From: an uncultured Butyricicoccus sp. | Lineage (GTDB): Bacteria > Bacillota > Clostridia > Oscillospirales > Butyricicoccaceae | Direction: 5' to 3' | NCBI GenBank assembly: GCA_900547195.1 | Contig: URFQ01000050.1 | Span: forward strand, 1-19,034 | DNA: 19,034 nucleotides | Part shown: piece after piece, positions 1-6,445 of the stretch | Layout: each line of letters opens with the position of its first letter | Position numbering within the stretch: the first letter of the stretch is position 1 | Made by a program: the position numbers and the translations under genes | Notes under the pieces: generated by a model | What the model saw: the letters and a program-made list of their open reading frames with translations, nothing else | Databases searched by the model: none | What the model was told of the DNA's origin: nothing

Positions 1-99
1 CGGGTTTTACAGGCTATCCGTGAAAAATACACAGTAAATATTACATATAAAGGAAAGCACCTTGTAATTATTGAGAAAAAGGCTTCCCAATATGGGTAA
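1..99 (+). CDS. C-terminal end of an unidentified protein (partial)
   Basis: An open frame enters from the left edge and reads 32 residues to a TAA at 97-99. The visible peptide is basic and beta-like (…VNITYKGKHLVIIEKK…) and has no recognisable motif, so no function is proposed. It is followed by a possible -10 box and then the phosphoglucomutase gene on the same strand. The stretch is more AT-rich than the gene that follows. Because only the tail is visible, the frame could be chance. Confidence 0.4.
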   Translation, partial: RVLQAIREKYTVNITYKGKHLVIIEKKASQYG

Positions 100-112
100 A
101 TTATTGTATAAT
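84..112 (+). promoter_or_regulatory. Possible promoter of the phosphoglucomutase gene
   Basis: A perfect TATAAT lies at 107-112, about 45 bases before the start codon. The hexamer 17 bases upstream (84-89, TTCCCA) is a poor -35. A promoter is plausible here because the preceding frame ends at 99, but only the -10 is convincing. Confidence 0.4.
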
Positions 113-157
113 GTTCATAAGCTAAGTGCCAAAATTCTATCATGAGGTGATTGTAAT

Positions 158-1885
158 ATGGATTTTATGTCCGAATACGAACGCTGGCTGTCTTCGGACG
201 CGCTGACTGCGGAGGAGCGCGCAGAGTTGGAAGCAATTCGCGGCAATGAAGAGCAGATTAAGGATCGCTTTTTTGCGCCCCTGTCGTTCGGCACCGCGGG
301 TCTGCGCGGCGTGCTCGGCACGGGCCTGTACCGCATGAACCGTTTCACGGTCGGCGCAGCGACCCAGGGCCTTGCGAACCTGATTCGGGAGAATGGCCCG
401 GAAGCCATGCAGCGCGGCGTTGCAATTGCGTATGATTCTCGCCATTTCTCGCCAGAATTTGCCCGGCAGGCGGCCTGCATCCTTGCAGCAAACGGCATCC
501 AGGTCAAACTGTATGACGAACTGCGCCCCACCCCGGAGCTGTCTTTTGCGATTCGCTATTACGGTGCGATTGCAGGCATCAATATCACGGCGTCCCATAA
601 CCCCAAGGAGTACAACGGCTACAAGGTTTACTGGGAGGACGGCGCGCAGCTTCCGCCAAAGGAGGCTGATGTGGTAGCAAAAGAAATGGACGCGCTTGAT
701 TTCTTCAAGGATATCCAGTGCATGGATTTCGAAGAGGCCAAGAAGGCGGGACTTATCCATATGATGGACTGGCAGACCGATGAGGCGTATCTGAAGCAAG
801 TGCGTGCGGTCGCGATCAACCCAGACTGCGTGGCGCAGGTTGCCGATGAGTTCAAGCTCATCTACACGCCGTTCCACGGCGCGGGATATCGCCTAGTACC
901 CGAAATCCTCAGGCGGATCGGATATAAGCATATTATCTGCGTTCCTGAGCAGATGGTGATCGACGGGGATTTCCCGACCGTCAAGTCCCCGAACCCGGAG
1001 AACAAAGAAGGTTTCAACATCGCGATCCAGATGGCCAAGGACAACAATGTGGATTTGATTATCGGCACCGACCCGGACGCGGACCGCACCGGTATCGTCC
1101 TGCGCGACAAGACCGGCGAGTATATCACCCTGTCGGGCAATCAGGTGGGCGTGCTGCTGATTGACTACGTCATTACGGCTAAAAAGCTCACTGGCACCAT
1201 GCCGGAGCATCCGGCGGTTCTCAAGAGTCTGGTCACGACTGAAATGGCGCGCGCCGCCGCGGAGAAGAACGGCGTTGCCTGCTTCGACACGTTCACAGGG
1301 TTCAAGTTCCTTGCGGAAAAAATCAAGCAGTTTGAGGCCACTGGTTCGCATGAATATATTTTTGCGTTTGAGGAGTCCTACGGCTATCTTGCAGGCGATT
1401 ATGCGCGCGATAAGGATGCGGTAACGGCTTCCATGCTGATCGCCGAGATGGCGGCATATTACCGTACCAAGGGCATGACCCTGTACGACGCCATGCAGAC
1501 CATGTACGAAAAATATGGCTATTATTCTGAGCAGACCATTTCAATTGTGATGCCGGGCGTATCCGGCCTCGAGCGCATGAAGGAACTCATGGCGGAACTG
1601 CGCGAAACCCCGCTCACCCAGGTGGGCGATTCCAAGGTGGAGTATGTACGCGATCATCTGCCAGGCGTCCGTACCTGTGTGGCCACCCGTGAAACGGAAG
1701 AAATTGAACTGAAGGGTCAAAATGTGCTGTATTACGAACTGGAGGGCGGTACCAGCTTTATTATCCGTCCGTCCGGCACAGAGCCCAAGGTCAAGGTCTA
1801 CATCATGGCCAAGGCGGAAGATAAGGCGGCGGCGGACGCGAAGGTTGCGGCGCTCGCGGCGGCAGCGAAGGAAATTGTAAAGTAA
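158..1885 (+). CDS. pgcA: Alpha-phosphoglucomutase/phosphomannomutase family protein
   Basis: This cytoplasmic enzyme interconverts glucose 1-phosphate and glucose 6-phosphate, or the mannose equivalents, linking central metabolism to UDP-glucose and cell-envelope glycan synthesis. All four alpha-D-phosphohexomutase signatures are visible. The phosphoserine loop TASHNP has the active serine at residue 146. The metal-binding DPDADR is at 305-310, the sugar-specificity loop EESYGY starts at 405, and the phosphate-binding RPSGTEPK starts at 537. The length of 575 residues matches the long Firmicute form (PgcA-like, about 580) rather than the roughly 450-residue GlmM type. The start is fixed by GAGGTGA at 144-150. 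A membrane protein follows 75 bases downstream. The exact sugar preference cannot be decided from sequence alone, so the symbol is by family resemblance. Confidence 0.93.
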   Translation: MDFMSEYERWLSSDALTAEERAELEAIRGNEEQIKDRFFAPLSFGTAGLRGVLGTGLYRMNRFTVGAATQGLANLIRENGPEAMQRGVAIAYDSRHFSPEFARQAACILAANGIQVKLYDELRPTPELSFAIRYYGAIAGINITASHNPKEYNGYKVYWEDGAQLPPKEADVVAKEMDALDFFKDIQCMDFEEAKKAGLIHMMDWQTDEAYLKQVRAVAINPDCVAQVADEFKLIYTPFHGAGYRLVPEILRRIGYKHIICVPEQMVIDGDFPTVKSPNPENKEGFNIAIQMAKDNNVDLIIGTDPDADRTGIVLRDKTGEYITLSGNQVGVLLIDYVITAKKLTGTMPEHPAVLKSLVTTEMARAAAEKNGVACFDTFTGFKFLAEKIKQFEATGSHEYIFAFEESYGYLAGDYARDKDAVTASMLIAEMAAYYRTKGMTLYDAMQTMYEKYGYYSEQTISIVMPGVSGLERMKELMAELRETPLTQVGDSKVEYVRDHLPGVRTCVATRETEEIELKGQNVLYYELEGGTSFIIRPSGTEPKVKVYIMAKAEDKAAADAKVAALAAAAKEIVK

Positions 1886-1905
1886 TCGGAATACTCCGAA
1901 AGAAC

Positions 1906-1943
1906 GGCCGGGAGGGCGCGGGTTACGCCCCGCCGCCCTGGCC
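1906..1943 (+). other. Very GC-rich hairpin between two genes, no U-tract
   Basis: Bases 1913-1922 pair with 1929-1939 (one bulged C) around a six-base loop, and an outer GGCC pair (1906-1909 with 1940-1943) extends the stem. No T-run follows on the plus strand, so it is not a canonical intrinsic terminator. It may slow or partly stop transcription, or protect the 3' end of the phosphoglucomutase message. Confidence 0.5.
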
Positions 1944-1960
1944 TATCCAAAGAGAAAGAA

Positions 1961-2548
1961 GTGACGGAAATGGGGACACGCAGGAATTCACGCCGGAAAG
2001 CGGAATGGGTGCTTTGGTTGGCAGCAGGGCTTGCCATCTGGCTCGCGGGGGCTTTCCTGATAACCGCTTATCTGGATGGAAGCAGCGGTGCTGCCGGCCG
2101 GCCCGAATGCATTGCCTCCTGCGTGTACCTCGGCGTGCTGCTGGCGGTTATGGCGGTGGGTAATTTTGCCCGTGTGCGCACGCTGCTTGCGATGGAAATG
2201 CTGTATGGGGTGGCAGTGCTGTTTCGCGCTGTGATCGGCACGCTGACCGCCCTGCTGTTCATTGAGCAGCCCATCGCAGAAGAATGGGGCGGTTTTTTTG
2301 ATACTATGGTACGGCCGCTGTCCGGGTTGGAATATGTCGCGGCGCAGCTGACATCACACTTTATTACCGAAATTTACTGGCTGGGTTTGGGGCTGAGCGC
2401 CACCATCCTGGTCTTTTTGGCGTGCGTTGCATTTATGGCGGTTGGCAGCCGGATCGGCCGTGAACGCGAGCGGGAGCAGCGCAGGCGGCAGGCTCTGCCG
2501 GCAAAAAAGGATGCGCCCGCCAAAGCCCCGGCAAAAATGCGCAAATGA
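1961..2548 (+). CDS. Small integral membrane protein of unknown function
   Basis: The 195-residue protein has four likely transmembrane segments, near residues 17-37, 49-69, 75-98 and about 140-165. A strongly basic cytoplasmic tail follows, rich in Arg then Lys/Ala/Pro and ending in KAPAKMRK. I recognise no family. It starts 75 bases after the phosphoglucomutase gene on the same strand, beyond a strong hairpin, so co-transcription is possible. The start is uncertain: GTG at 1961 and ATG at 1970 both fit, and neither has a clear Shine-Dalgarno. Codon use matches the housekeeping neighbours. No intrinsic terminator with a plus-strand T-run follows it. Confidence 0.65.
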   Translation: MTEMGTRRNSRRKAEWVLWLAAGLAIWLAGAFLITAYLDGSSGAAGRPECIASCVYLGVLLAVMAVGNFARVRTLLAMEMLYGVAVLFRAVIGTLTALLFIEQPIAEEWGGFFDTMVRPLSGLEYVAAQLTSHFITEIYWLGLGLSATILVFLACVAFMAVGSRIGREREREQRRRQALPAKKDAPAKAPAKMRK

Positions 2549-2640
2549 AACACAGCACAGGCCGCAGCCTGCTATCCGTATTTGCCGCAGCGTGAAAAGC
2601 GGAGGCTATTTCCGTGGAATCGTTTTTGTTGCGCAGCAAT

Positions 2641-2675
2641 AAAAAAGCGTTTTCGGGCTTTTCGCCCGGAAACGC
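2641..2675 (-). terminator. Intrinsic terminator 2, minus strand
   Basis: Bases 2647-2658 pair with 2664-2675 (12 bp, one G·T) around a five-base loop. Six T follow on the minus strand (2646 to 2641). On the plus strand the stem is followed by AGGAAAAC, so it works in the minus direction only. Confidence 0.6.
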
Positions 2676-2698
2676 AGGAAAACTTGCGGCCAATAAAG

Positions 2699-2721
2699 AA
2701 AAAACGCGGCATCCGGCCGCG
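2699..2721 (-). terminator. Intrinsic terminator 1, minus strand
   Basis: CGCGGC and GCCGCG (2705-2710 with 2716-2721) form a stem with a five-base loop. It is followed on the minus strand by six T (2704 to 2699). There is no T-run on the plus-strand side. Confidence 0.5.
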
Positions 2722-2797
2722 CTATTGCACAGCCCGCCGCGTTATTCACAATATAATGCCATGCGACAGACACCCTCGGTGTCATTCGATGATAAAG

Positions 2798-2826
2798 ATT
2801 ATATCCTTTGACGTCGAATCCTGCAA
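2798..2826 (-). promoter_or_regulatory. Possible minus-strand promoter for the small RNA candidate
   Basis: On the minus strand a perfect TATAAT (2803 to 2798) sits 17 bases downstream of TTGCAG (2826 to 2821), which matches the -35 consensus only in its TTG. Initiation would fall near 2791. Confidence 0.4.
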
Positions 2827-2967
2827 GATGAAAATTTCATAAAATATTTGTGAATAACTTATGAACAAATCAGCAATTTGCTGAATGCAATATCCTGTTA
2901 AAATGGTAGGAAAAATGAAGGATTTTCTCCTGTTGCGCGGGCTTTGACGGTTTTTTTCAGAAAACGC

Positions 2968-2996
2968 TTTACAAATCCCGGGAAGCATGGTAAACT
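2968..2996 (+). promoter_or_regulatory. rpsO promoter
   Basis: TTTACA (2968-2973, 5 of 6 to consensus), a 17-base spacer, then TAAACT (2991-2996, 4 of 6). Initiation near 3003 would give a leader of about 110 bases before rpsO. Confidence 0.6.
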
Positions 2997-3002
2997 ACTC
3001 TT

Positions 3003-3112
3003 AGTTTTGCCCCATGTTTCGTTTGAGGGGACAAGGCGCGTTCAGCACGCCGCTTCACCAGCCTTTTACGCAGCATGCGGGGACTACAATATTTCTATGA
3101 GGTGAATTTACC
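3003..3112 (+). promoter_or_regulatory. Structured rpsO leader, possible S15 autoregulatory site
   Basis: The leader holds a TTGCCCC/GGGG-A-CAA stem (3007-3013 with 3027-3034). An adjacent GGCG/CGCC stem (3035-3038 with 3048-3051) competes with an alternative CCGC/GCGG pairing (3050-3053 with 3077-3080). S15 represses its own mRNA through structured leaders in several bacteria, and leader structures differ between groups. Assigning that role here is inference. The ribosome binding site GAGGTGA is at 3099-3105. Confidence 0.35.
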
Positions 3113-3379
3113 ATGATCCGTAAGGAAGTCAAGACCTCTGTCATTGAGGCAAACAGAACTCACGAAACCGATACCGGTTCCCCGGAGGTACAGGTAGCAA
3201 TCCTGACCGCGCGCATCCAGGAGCTGACCGAGCACCTGAAGCAGCATCCGAAGGACAACCATTCCCGCCGCGGCCTGTTGAAGATGGTAGGTAAGCGCCG
3301 CAGCATGCTGGCATACCTGCAGAAGAAGGACGTAAACCGCTACCGTGAGCTGATTAAGAAGCTGGGTATCCGTAAGTAA
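3113..3379 (+). CDS. rpsO: 30S ribosomal protein S15
   Basis: The 88-residue protein is a full-length S15. It is a primary binder of the 16S rRNA central-domain three-way junction and forms bridge B4 to the 50S subunit. The family signature is complete: TDTGSPEVQ near residue 21, then HPKDNHSRRGLL and the RR-x3-L-x-YL segment, ending in LIKKLGIRK. The start follows GAGGTGA with an eight-base gap. A terminator-like hairpin and then pnp come next, the same rpsO-pnp order as in E. coli and many Firmicutes. Expression is probably from the promoter at 2968, with the leader as a possible S15 feedback site. Confidence 0.98.
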   Translation: MIRKEVKTSVIEANRTHETDTGSPEVQVAILTARIQELTEHLKQHPKDNHSRRGLLKMVGKRRSMLAYLQKKDVNRYRELIKKLGIRK

Positions 3380-3390
3380 TTTTAGCGATA

Positions 3391-3413
3391 AGGGGGGGCG
3401 CCGCCCCCCTTTT
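3391..3413 (+). terminator. Intrinsic terminator or attenuator after rpsO
   Basis: GGGGGGC pairs with GCCCCCC around GCC, followed by TTTT (3410-3413). The U-tract is short, so partial readthrough into pnp is likely. Confidence 0.75.
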
Positions 3414-3438
3414 GCACATTGTACCCATCCGGTAAGCA

Positions 3439-3508
3439 GGGCAGTTATTTAGCAGTTGAAGGACAAGCCGTCCGGATCGGCCTGCGCTTCAAGTGCTAAA
3501 AACTGCCT
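3439..3508 (+). promoter_or_regulatory. Long double-stranded hairpin in the pnp leader
   Basis: The left arm 3440-3461 and right arm 3487-3507 are near-perfect reverse complements. Paired blocks are GGCAGTT/AACTGCC, TTAGCA/TGCTAA and TTGAAG/CTTCAA, with an internal bulge and a G·A-type mismatch between them. A second stem, GCCG/CGGC (3467-3470 with 3478-3481), caps the loop. The structure ends about 40 bases before the pnp start. In E. coli, a comparable long leader stem is cut by RNase III so that PNPase can repress its own mRNA. The same role here is inferred. Confidence 0.7.
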
Positions 3509-3547
3509 ATTGCCCGAAACGAAAAATACTTTATTTAGGAGGCAGCT

Positions 3548-5671
3548 ATGAGCAACATCAACCATTTTGATTTTAAAAACTACCGCGTGTTCGAAACCAC
3601 CTTCGCAGGCCGCCCGCTGGTCGTTGAGACCGGCAAGATGGCGCAGCTGGCAAACGGTTCGTGCCTGGTGCGTTACGGCGAGACCGTTGTGCTCGTCACC
3701 GCGACCGCATCCGCAAAGCCGCGCGACGGCATTGATTTCTTCCCGCTCTCTGTGGATTTCGAGGAGCGCCTGTATGCGGTTGGCCGCGTTCCCGGCTCGT
3801 TCATGCGCCGTGAAGGCCGCCCGTCGGAAAAGGCAATCCTGGCTTCCCGCCAGATCGACCGCCCGATGCGCCCCCTGTTCCCGAAGGATTTGCGCAACGA
3901 TGTCTCTATCGTATGCACGGTTCTCGAGAACGATTACGACAATTCGCCCGAGGTTGTTGCCCTTCTGGGCGCGTCCATCGCGGTTTCCATTTCCGATATC
4001 CCGTTTGACTATGTCGTTGGCGGTTGCCAGGTCGGCATTGTAGACGGTAAGGTTGTCATTAACCCGACTGCCGAGCAGCGCAAGGTCAGTGAGATGGACG
4101 TGACCCTGTGCGCAACCAAGGACAAGATCGTTATGATCGAGGCCGGCGCAAAGGAAGTTCCGGAGGATCAGATGTTTGACGCCCTGATGGAGGCGCATGA
4201 GGAGATCAAGAAGGTCTGCGCATTTATTCAGGAAATCAAGGGCGAGATCGGCAAGCCGAAGTTTGAGTATGAGCATCATGACATCGACCATGATCTGTTT
4301 GACAAGCTTGAGGCTGCGGTAAACGACAAGTTTGAGGCCGCGATGGACACCGACGACAAGACTGTCCGCGACGCAGGCGTGCGCGCCATTGTGGACGAGT
4401 TCTCCGCGACCCTTGACGAAGAATATCTCGAAGAGCACGGTGAAAACCTCGCAGAGTGTGTCGACAAGCTTCAGAAGAAGATTGTCCGCCGCTGGCTGGC
4501 AAACGGCAAGCGTGTCGACGGCCGCGGCATGGAGGAAGTCCGCCCGCTGGCTTCCGAGGTTCACATCCTGCCGCGTGTACACGGTTCCGGTATGTTCACC
4601 CGCGGCCAGACGCAGGTTCTGACCACCTGCACGCTCGGAACGCTGGGCGACGTACAAGAGCTGGATACCATCTTTGAAGAGAAGGAAAAGCGCTATATCC
4701 ATCATTACAACTTCCCGTCCTTCTCGGTCGGCGAGACCCGCCCATCCCGCGGCCCGGGCCGTCGTGAGATCGGCCATGGCGCACTGGCTGAGCGCGCGCT
4801 GCTGCCGGTGATCCCGTCCGTCGAGGAGTTCCCGTACGCGCTGCGTCTGGTTTCCGAGGTCATTTCCTCCAACGGTTCGACCTCACAGGGTTCGGTCTGC
4901 GGCTCGACGCTGGCCCTGATGGACGCCGGCGTCCCGATCAAAGCGCCGGTTGCCGGCATTTCCTGCGGCCTGATCACCGATGGCGGCCAGGAGACCACGT
5001 TCACCGACATTCAGGGCGTTGAGGACTTCTACGGCGACATGGACTTCAAGGTTGCCGGCTCCAAAAAGGGCATCACCGCGATTCAGGTCGACATCAAGGT
5101 AGACGGCCTGACCCCGAATATCATCAAGCAGGCATTTGAGAAGTGCCGCGTTGCCCGCTATGCCATCCTCGATGAGATCATGCTCAAGGCCATCCCGGCG
5201 CCGCGCGCGGACGTATCCGATTGGGCTCCAAAGATGACCACCATGAAGATCCATCCGGATAAGATCCGCGAGGTCATCGGCAAGGGCGGCAGCGTGATCC
5301 AGAAGATCGTTGCCGAGTCGGGCGCACAGGTGGATATCAGCGATGATGGCGTCATCACCATTGCGGCGGTAAAGGCTTCCGACGCTGAGGTTGCAAAGCA
5401 GATGATCGAGGCGATCGTGAAGGAGCCGGAGGCAGGCGAGATCTATTATGGCAAGGTTGTCCGCCTGATGAACTTCGGCGCATTCGTTAACTTGACCAGC
5501 AACAAGGACGGCATGGTACACATCTCCAAGATGGCAAACCATCGCGTCGAGAAGGTTGAGGACGTGGTCAAGGAAGGCGATATGGTTTGGGTTAAGGTCA
5601 TGGATATCGACGACAAGGGCCGTATCAATCTGTCCATGAAGGACGTGAAGGACGAAGAGAAGGTTCTCTAA
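3548..5671 (+). CDS. pnp: Polyribonucleotide nucleotidyltransferase (PNPase)
   Basis: PNPase is a trimeric, phosphate-dependent 3'-to-5' exoribonuclease used in mRNA decay and RNA quality control. At 707 residues it has the complete domain set: a first RNase PH-like core (about 15-145), an alpha-helical linker (about 240-320), the catalytic second RNase PH core (about 325-560), a KH domain with IREVIGKGG at 573-581, and a C-terminal S1 domain from about 628. The phosphate-binding SNGSTSQGS loop is present. The active-site motif GDMDFK at 496-501 gives D493, D499 and K501, which correspond to E. coli D486, D492 and K494. AGGAGG at 3537-3542 fixes the start. It follows rpsO and is preceded by a long leader hairpin that may mediate autoregulation. 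Confidence 0.98.
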   Translation: MSNINHFDFKNYRVFETTFAGRPLVVETGKMAQLANGSCLVRYGETVVLVTATASAKPRDGIDFFPLSVDFEERLYAVGRVPGSFMRREGRPSEKAILASRQIDRPMRPLFPKDLRNDVSIVCTVLENDYDNSPEVVALLGASIAVSISDIPFDYVVGGCQVGIVDGKVVINPTAEQRKVSEMDVTLCATKDKIVMIEAGAKEVPEDQMFDALMEAHEEIKKVCAFIQEIKGEIGKPKFEYEHHDIDHDLFDKLEAAVNDKFEAAMDTDDKTVRDAGVRAIVDEFSATLDEEYLEEHGENLAECVDKLQKKIVRRWLANGKRVDGRGMEEVRPLASEVHILPRVHGSGMFTRGQTQVLTTCTLGTLGDVQELDTIFEEKEKRYIHHYNFPSFSVGETRPSRGPGRREIGHGALAERALLPVIPSVEEFPYALRLVSEVISSNGSTSQGSVCGSTLALMDAGVPIKAPVAGISCGLITDGGQETTFTDIQGVEDFYGDMDFKVAGSKKGITAIQVDIKVDGLTPNIIKQAFEKCRVARYAILDEIMLKAIPAPRADVSDWAPKMTTMKIHPDKIREVIGKGGSVIQKIVAESGAQVDISDDGVITIAAVKASDAEVAKQMIEAIVKEPEAGEIYYGKVVRLMNFGAFVNLTSNKDGMVHISKMANHRVEKVEDVVKEGDMVWVKVMDIDDKGRINLSMKDVKDEEKVL

Positions 5672-5784
5672 CCCCCAAAAAGAAAAATAGAAGCGGCCGC
5701 CCGGCATTTGCCGACTATGGATAAGGAAAGAACAGATTATTCGGATAGACGGCTAAACGGGCAAGGGTTTTGAACGAAATGCAC

Positions 5785-5819
5785 AAAAAGGGACACTGTT
5801 TTGAATGGTGTCCCTTTTT
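5785..5819 (+). terminator. Intrinsic terminator of pnp
   Basis: AAAAAGGGACAC pairs with GTGTCCCTTTTT around an 11-base loop, with the T-run at 5815-5819. The symmetric A/T flanks could make it work in both directions. Confidence 0.9.
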
Positions 5820-6162
5820 CGCGCCCATTTCCGGGTAAAGACTTAGCTTATGGTTTGTCCGCTTGCGCTGTTCGCTGCTTCATAAGGCTGGGATTAAAAT
5901 AGCGTTTTGCTGGCAGCCCACATACCCGTATGAGCCGCATCACAACCGGCACACCTGGAATTGTACTACACAGCCCAATATTGCCATGGTAGAGTGGGTT
6001 GATGCCAACCCTTTCAGCCAGCTACCGGCGAGATATACAGACTGCTTCACGCGCCTGCTGAACATCTGTTCCGAGGGTTTCAAAGCCAGGGCAATCGTTT
6101 ATATTCAGCATATCACATTACCCTATTACATTCTATTGTTCATAGGATGTGTATGGAAAGAT
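5820..6162. other. Gene-poor left edge of the accessory block
   Basis: No intact gene is supported here. A 123-codon plus-strand frame (TTG at 5863 to 6234) has no ribosome binding site and a composition rich in Cys, His and Trp, typical of a shadow frame. It would also run through the promoter region of the next operon. The minus strand carries a broken frame with HicB-like wording, listed separately. Base composition falls to AT-rich after about 6090. Confidence 0.5.
5848..6111 (-). pseudogene. Possible HicB-like antitoxin remnant, broken by a stop
   Basis: On the minus strand, ATG at 6111 opens a 29-residue peptide containing CPGFETLGTDVQQAREAV. This resembles the HicB core pattern, in which a Pro-Gly-Cys/Phe turn precedes a Gly-Asp/Thr stretch and an Ala-x-x-x-Ala-x-Glu-Ala helix. 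A TAG at 6024-6022 interrupts the frame. It then stays open for another 57 codons (starting LAERVGINP) to a TAA at 5850-5848. The usual HicB N-terminal strand is missing and no HicA toxin gene is visible nearby. The match is from memory of the family pattern, and chance is a real alternative. Confidence 0.22.
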
Positions 6163-6192
6163 TTGATATGTGTTTTGTCTTCATTTTATAAT
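6163..6192 (+). promoter_or_regulatory. Strong promoter for the HTH/two-component operon
   Basis: TTGATA (6163-6168, 5 of 6) and a perfect TATAAT (6187-6192) are separated by 18 bases. The region is AT-rich, as expected for a Firmicute promoter. The TTAAGGTT repeats found before the transport operon are not present here. Confidence 0.7.
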
Positions 6193-6206
6193 TCATATCA
6201 TATTCC

Positions 6207-6235
6207 TTGTTTTATTCGAGATAGAGAATTATAAT
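6207..6235 (+). promoter_or_regulatory. Possible second promoter of the same operon
   Basis: TTGTTT (6207-6212), a 17-base spacer and a perfect TATAAT (6230-6235). The -35 is weak. Initiation near 6242 would leave the CGGAGGT ribosome binding site almost at the 5' end, so this promoter is less convincing than the one at 6163. Confidence 0.35.
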
Positions 6236-6256
6236 CGATTTATCGGAGGTGCAGGT

Positions 6257-6445
6257 ATGGACTATATGAGCTTAAAAGAGACAAGCGAAAAATGGGGTGT
6301 GACCCCAAGATGGATAAATTATTACTGCGCTGCGGGGCGTATTCCCGGTGCTGTTAAGGTAGCAAAAATCTGGATGATACCCAAGGATGCGGAAAAGCCA
6401 ATAGATGGCCGCCGGAAAGAAAGCAGGTGTAAAAATGGAGAATAG
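6257..6445 (+). CDS. Small helix-turn-helix DNA-binding protein
   Basis: This 62-residue protein resembles the excisionase/MerR-like HTH proteins common in mobile and accessory regions of gut Firmicutes. The segment SLKETSEKWGVTPRWINYYC (residues 5-24) is a typical first helix, turn and recognition helix. It is followed by a wing-like GRIPGAVKVAKIWMIPKDA. The start is set by CGGAGGT at 6244-6250; the frame is open further upstream, but that part is not protein-like. Its 3' end overlaps the response regulator start by 11 bases, which suggests translational coupling. It may regulate the operon or be a leftover of a mobile element. The DNA target is unknown. Confidence 0.75.
   Translation: MDYMSLKETSEKWGVTPRWINYYCAAGRIPGAVKVAKIWMIPKDAEKPIDGRRKESRCKNGE

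Larger units (their letters stand above)
2641..2791 (-). ncRNA. Candidate small RNA, about 90 or 150 nt, minus strand
   Basis: Read on the minus strand, a promoter-like pair (2798-2826) is followed by a GACACC/GGTGTC hairpin (2769-2783). Next comes a 6-bp GC stem followed by six T (2699-2721), then a 12-bp stem with one G·T pair followed by six T (2641-2675). No protein gene on the minus strand explains these elements. The only frame seen is a six-codon one (MALYCE) starting at 2763 with GAGGG nearby. No Rfam family is recognised. This is inference from signals only. Confidence 0.4.
2549..2967. other. Intergenic region without a supported protein gene
   Basis: Short frames occur on both strands, but none has a ribosome binding site together with protein-like composition. 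A small CAGGC/GCCTG hairpin lies just after the membrane protein gene. The structured part, 2641-2826, is best explained as a minus-strand small RNA unit listed separately. Positions 2830-2967 are AT-rich and show no other clear structure. Confidence 0.6.

Noticed and set aside
1906..1943. Intrinsic terminator after the phosphoglucomutase gene
   Set aside because: The stem is strong, but no T-run follows on the plus strand, so it is listed only as a hairpin.
2752..2757. TATAAT on the plus strand as a promoter
   Set aside because: The best upstream -35-like hexamer (TTGCAC, 2725-2730) is 21 bases away, too far, and there is no plus-strand gene close downstream.
3449..4777. 442-codon open frame on the minus strand
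   Set aside because: It is fully antisense to pnp, whose domains and catalytic residues are intact. Long antisense frames are expected from GC-rich codon bias.
5863..6234. 123-codon plus-strand frame starting at TTG
   Set aside because: No ribosome binding site, unusual Cys/His/Trp content, and it would run through the promoter of the HTH operon.
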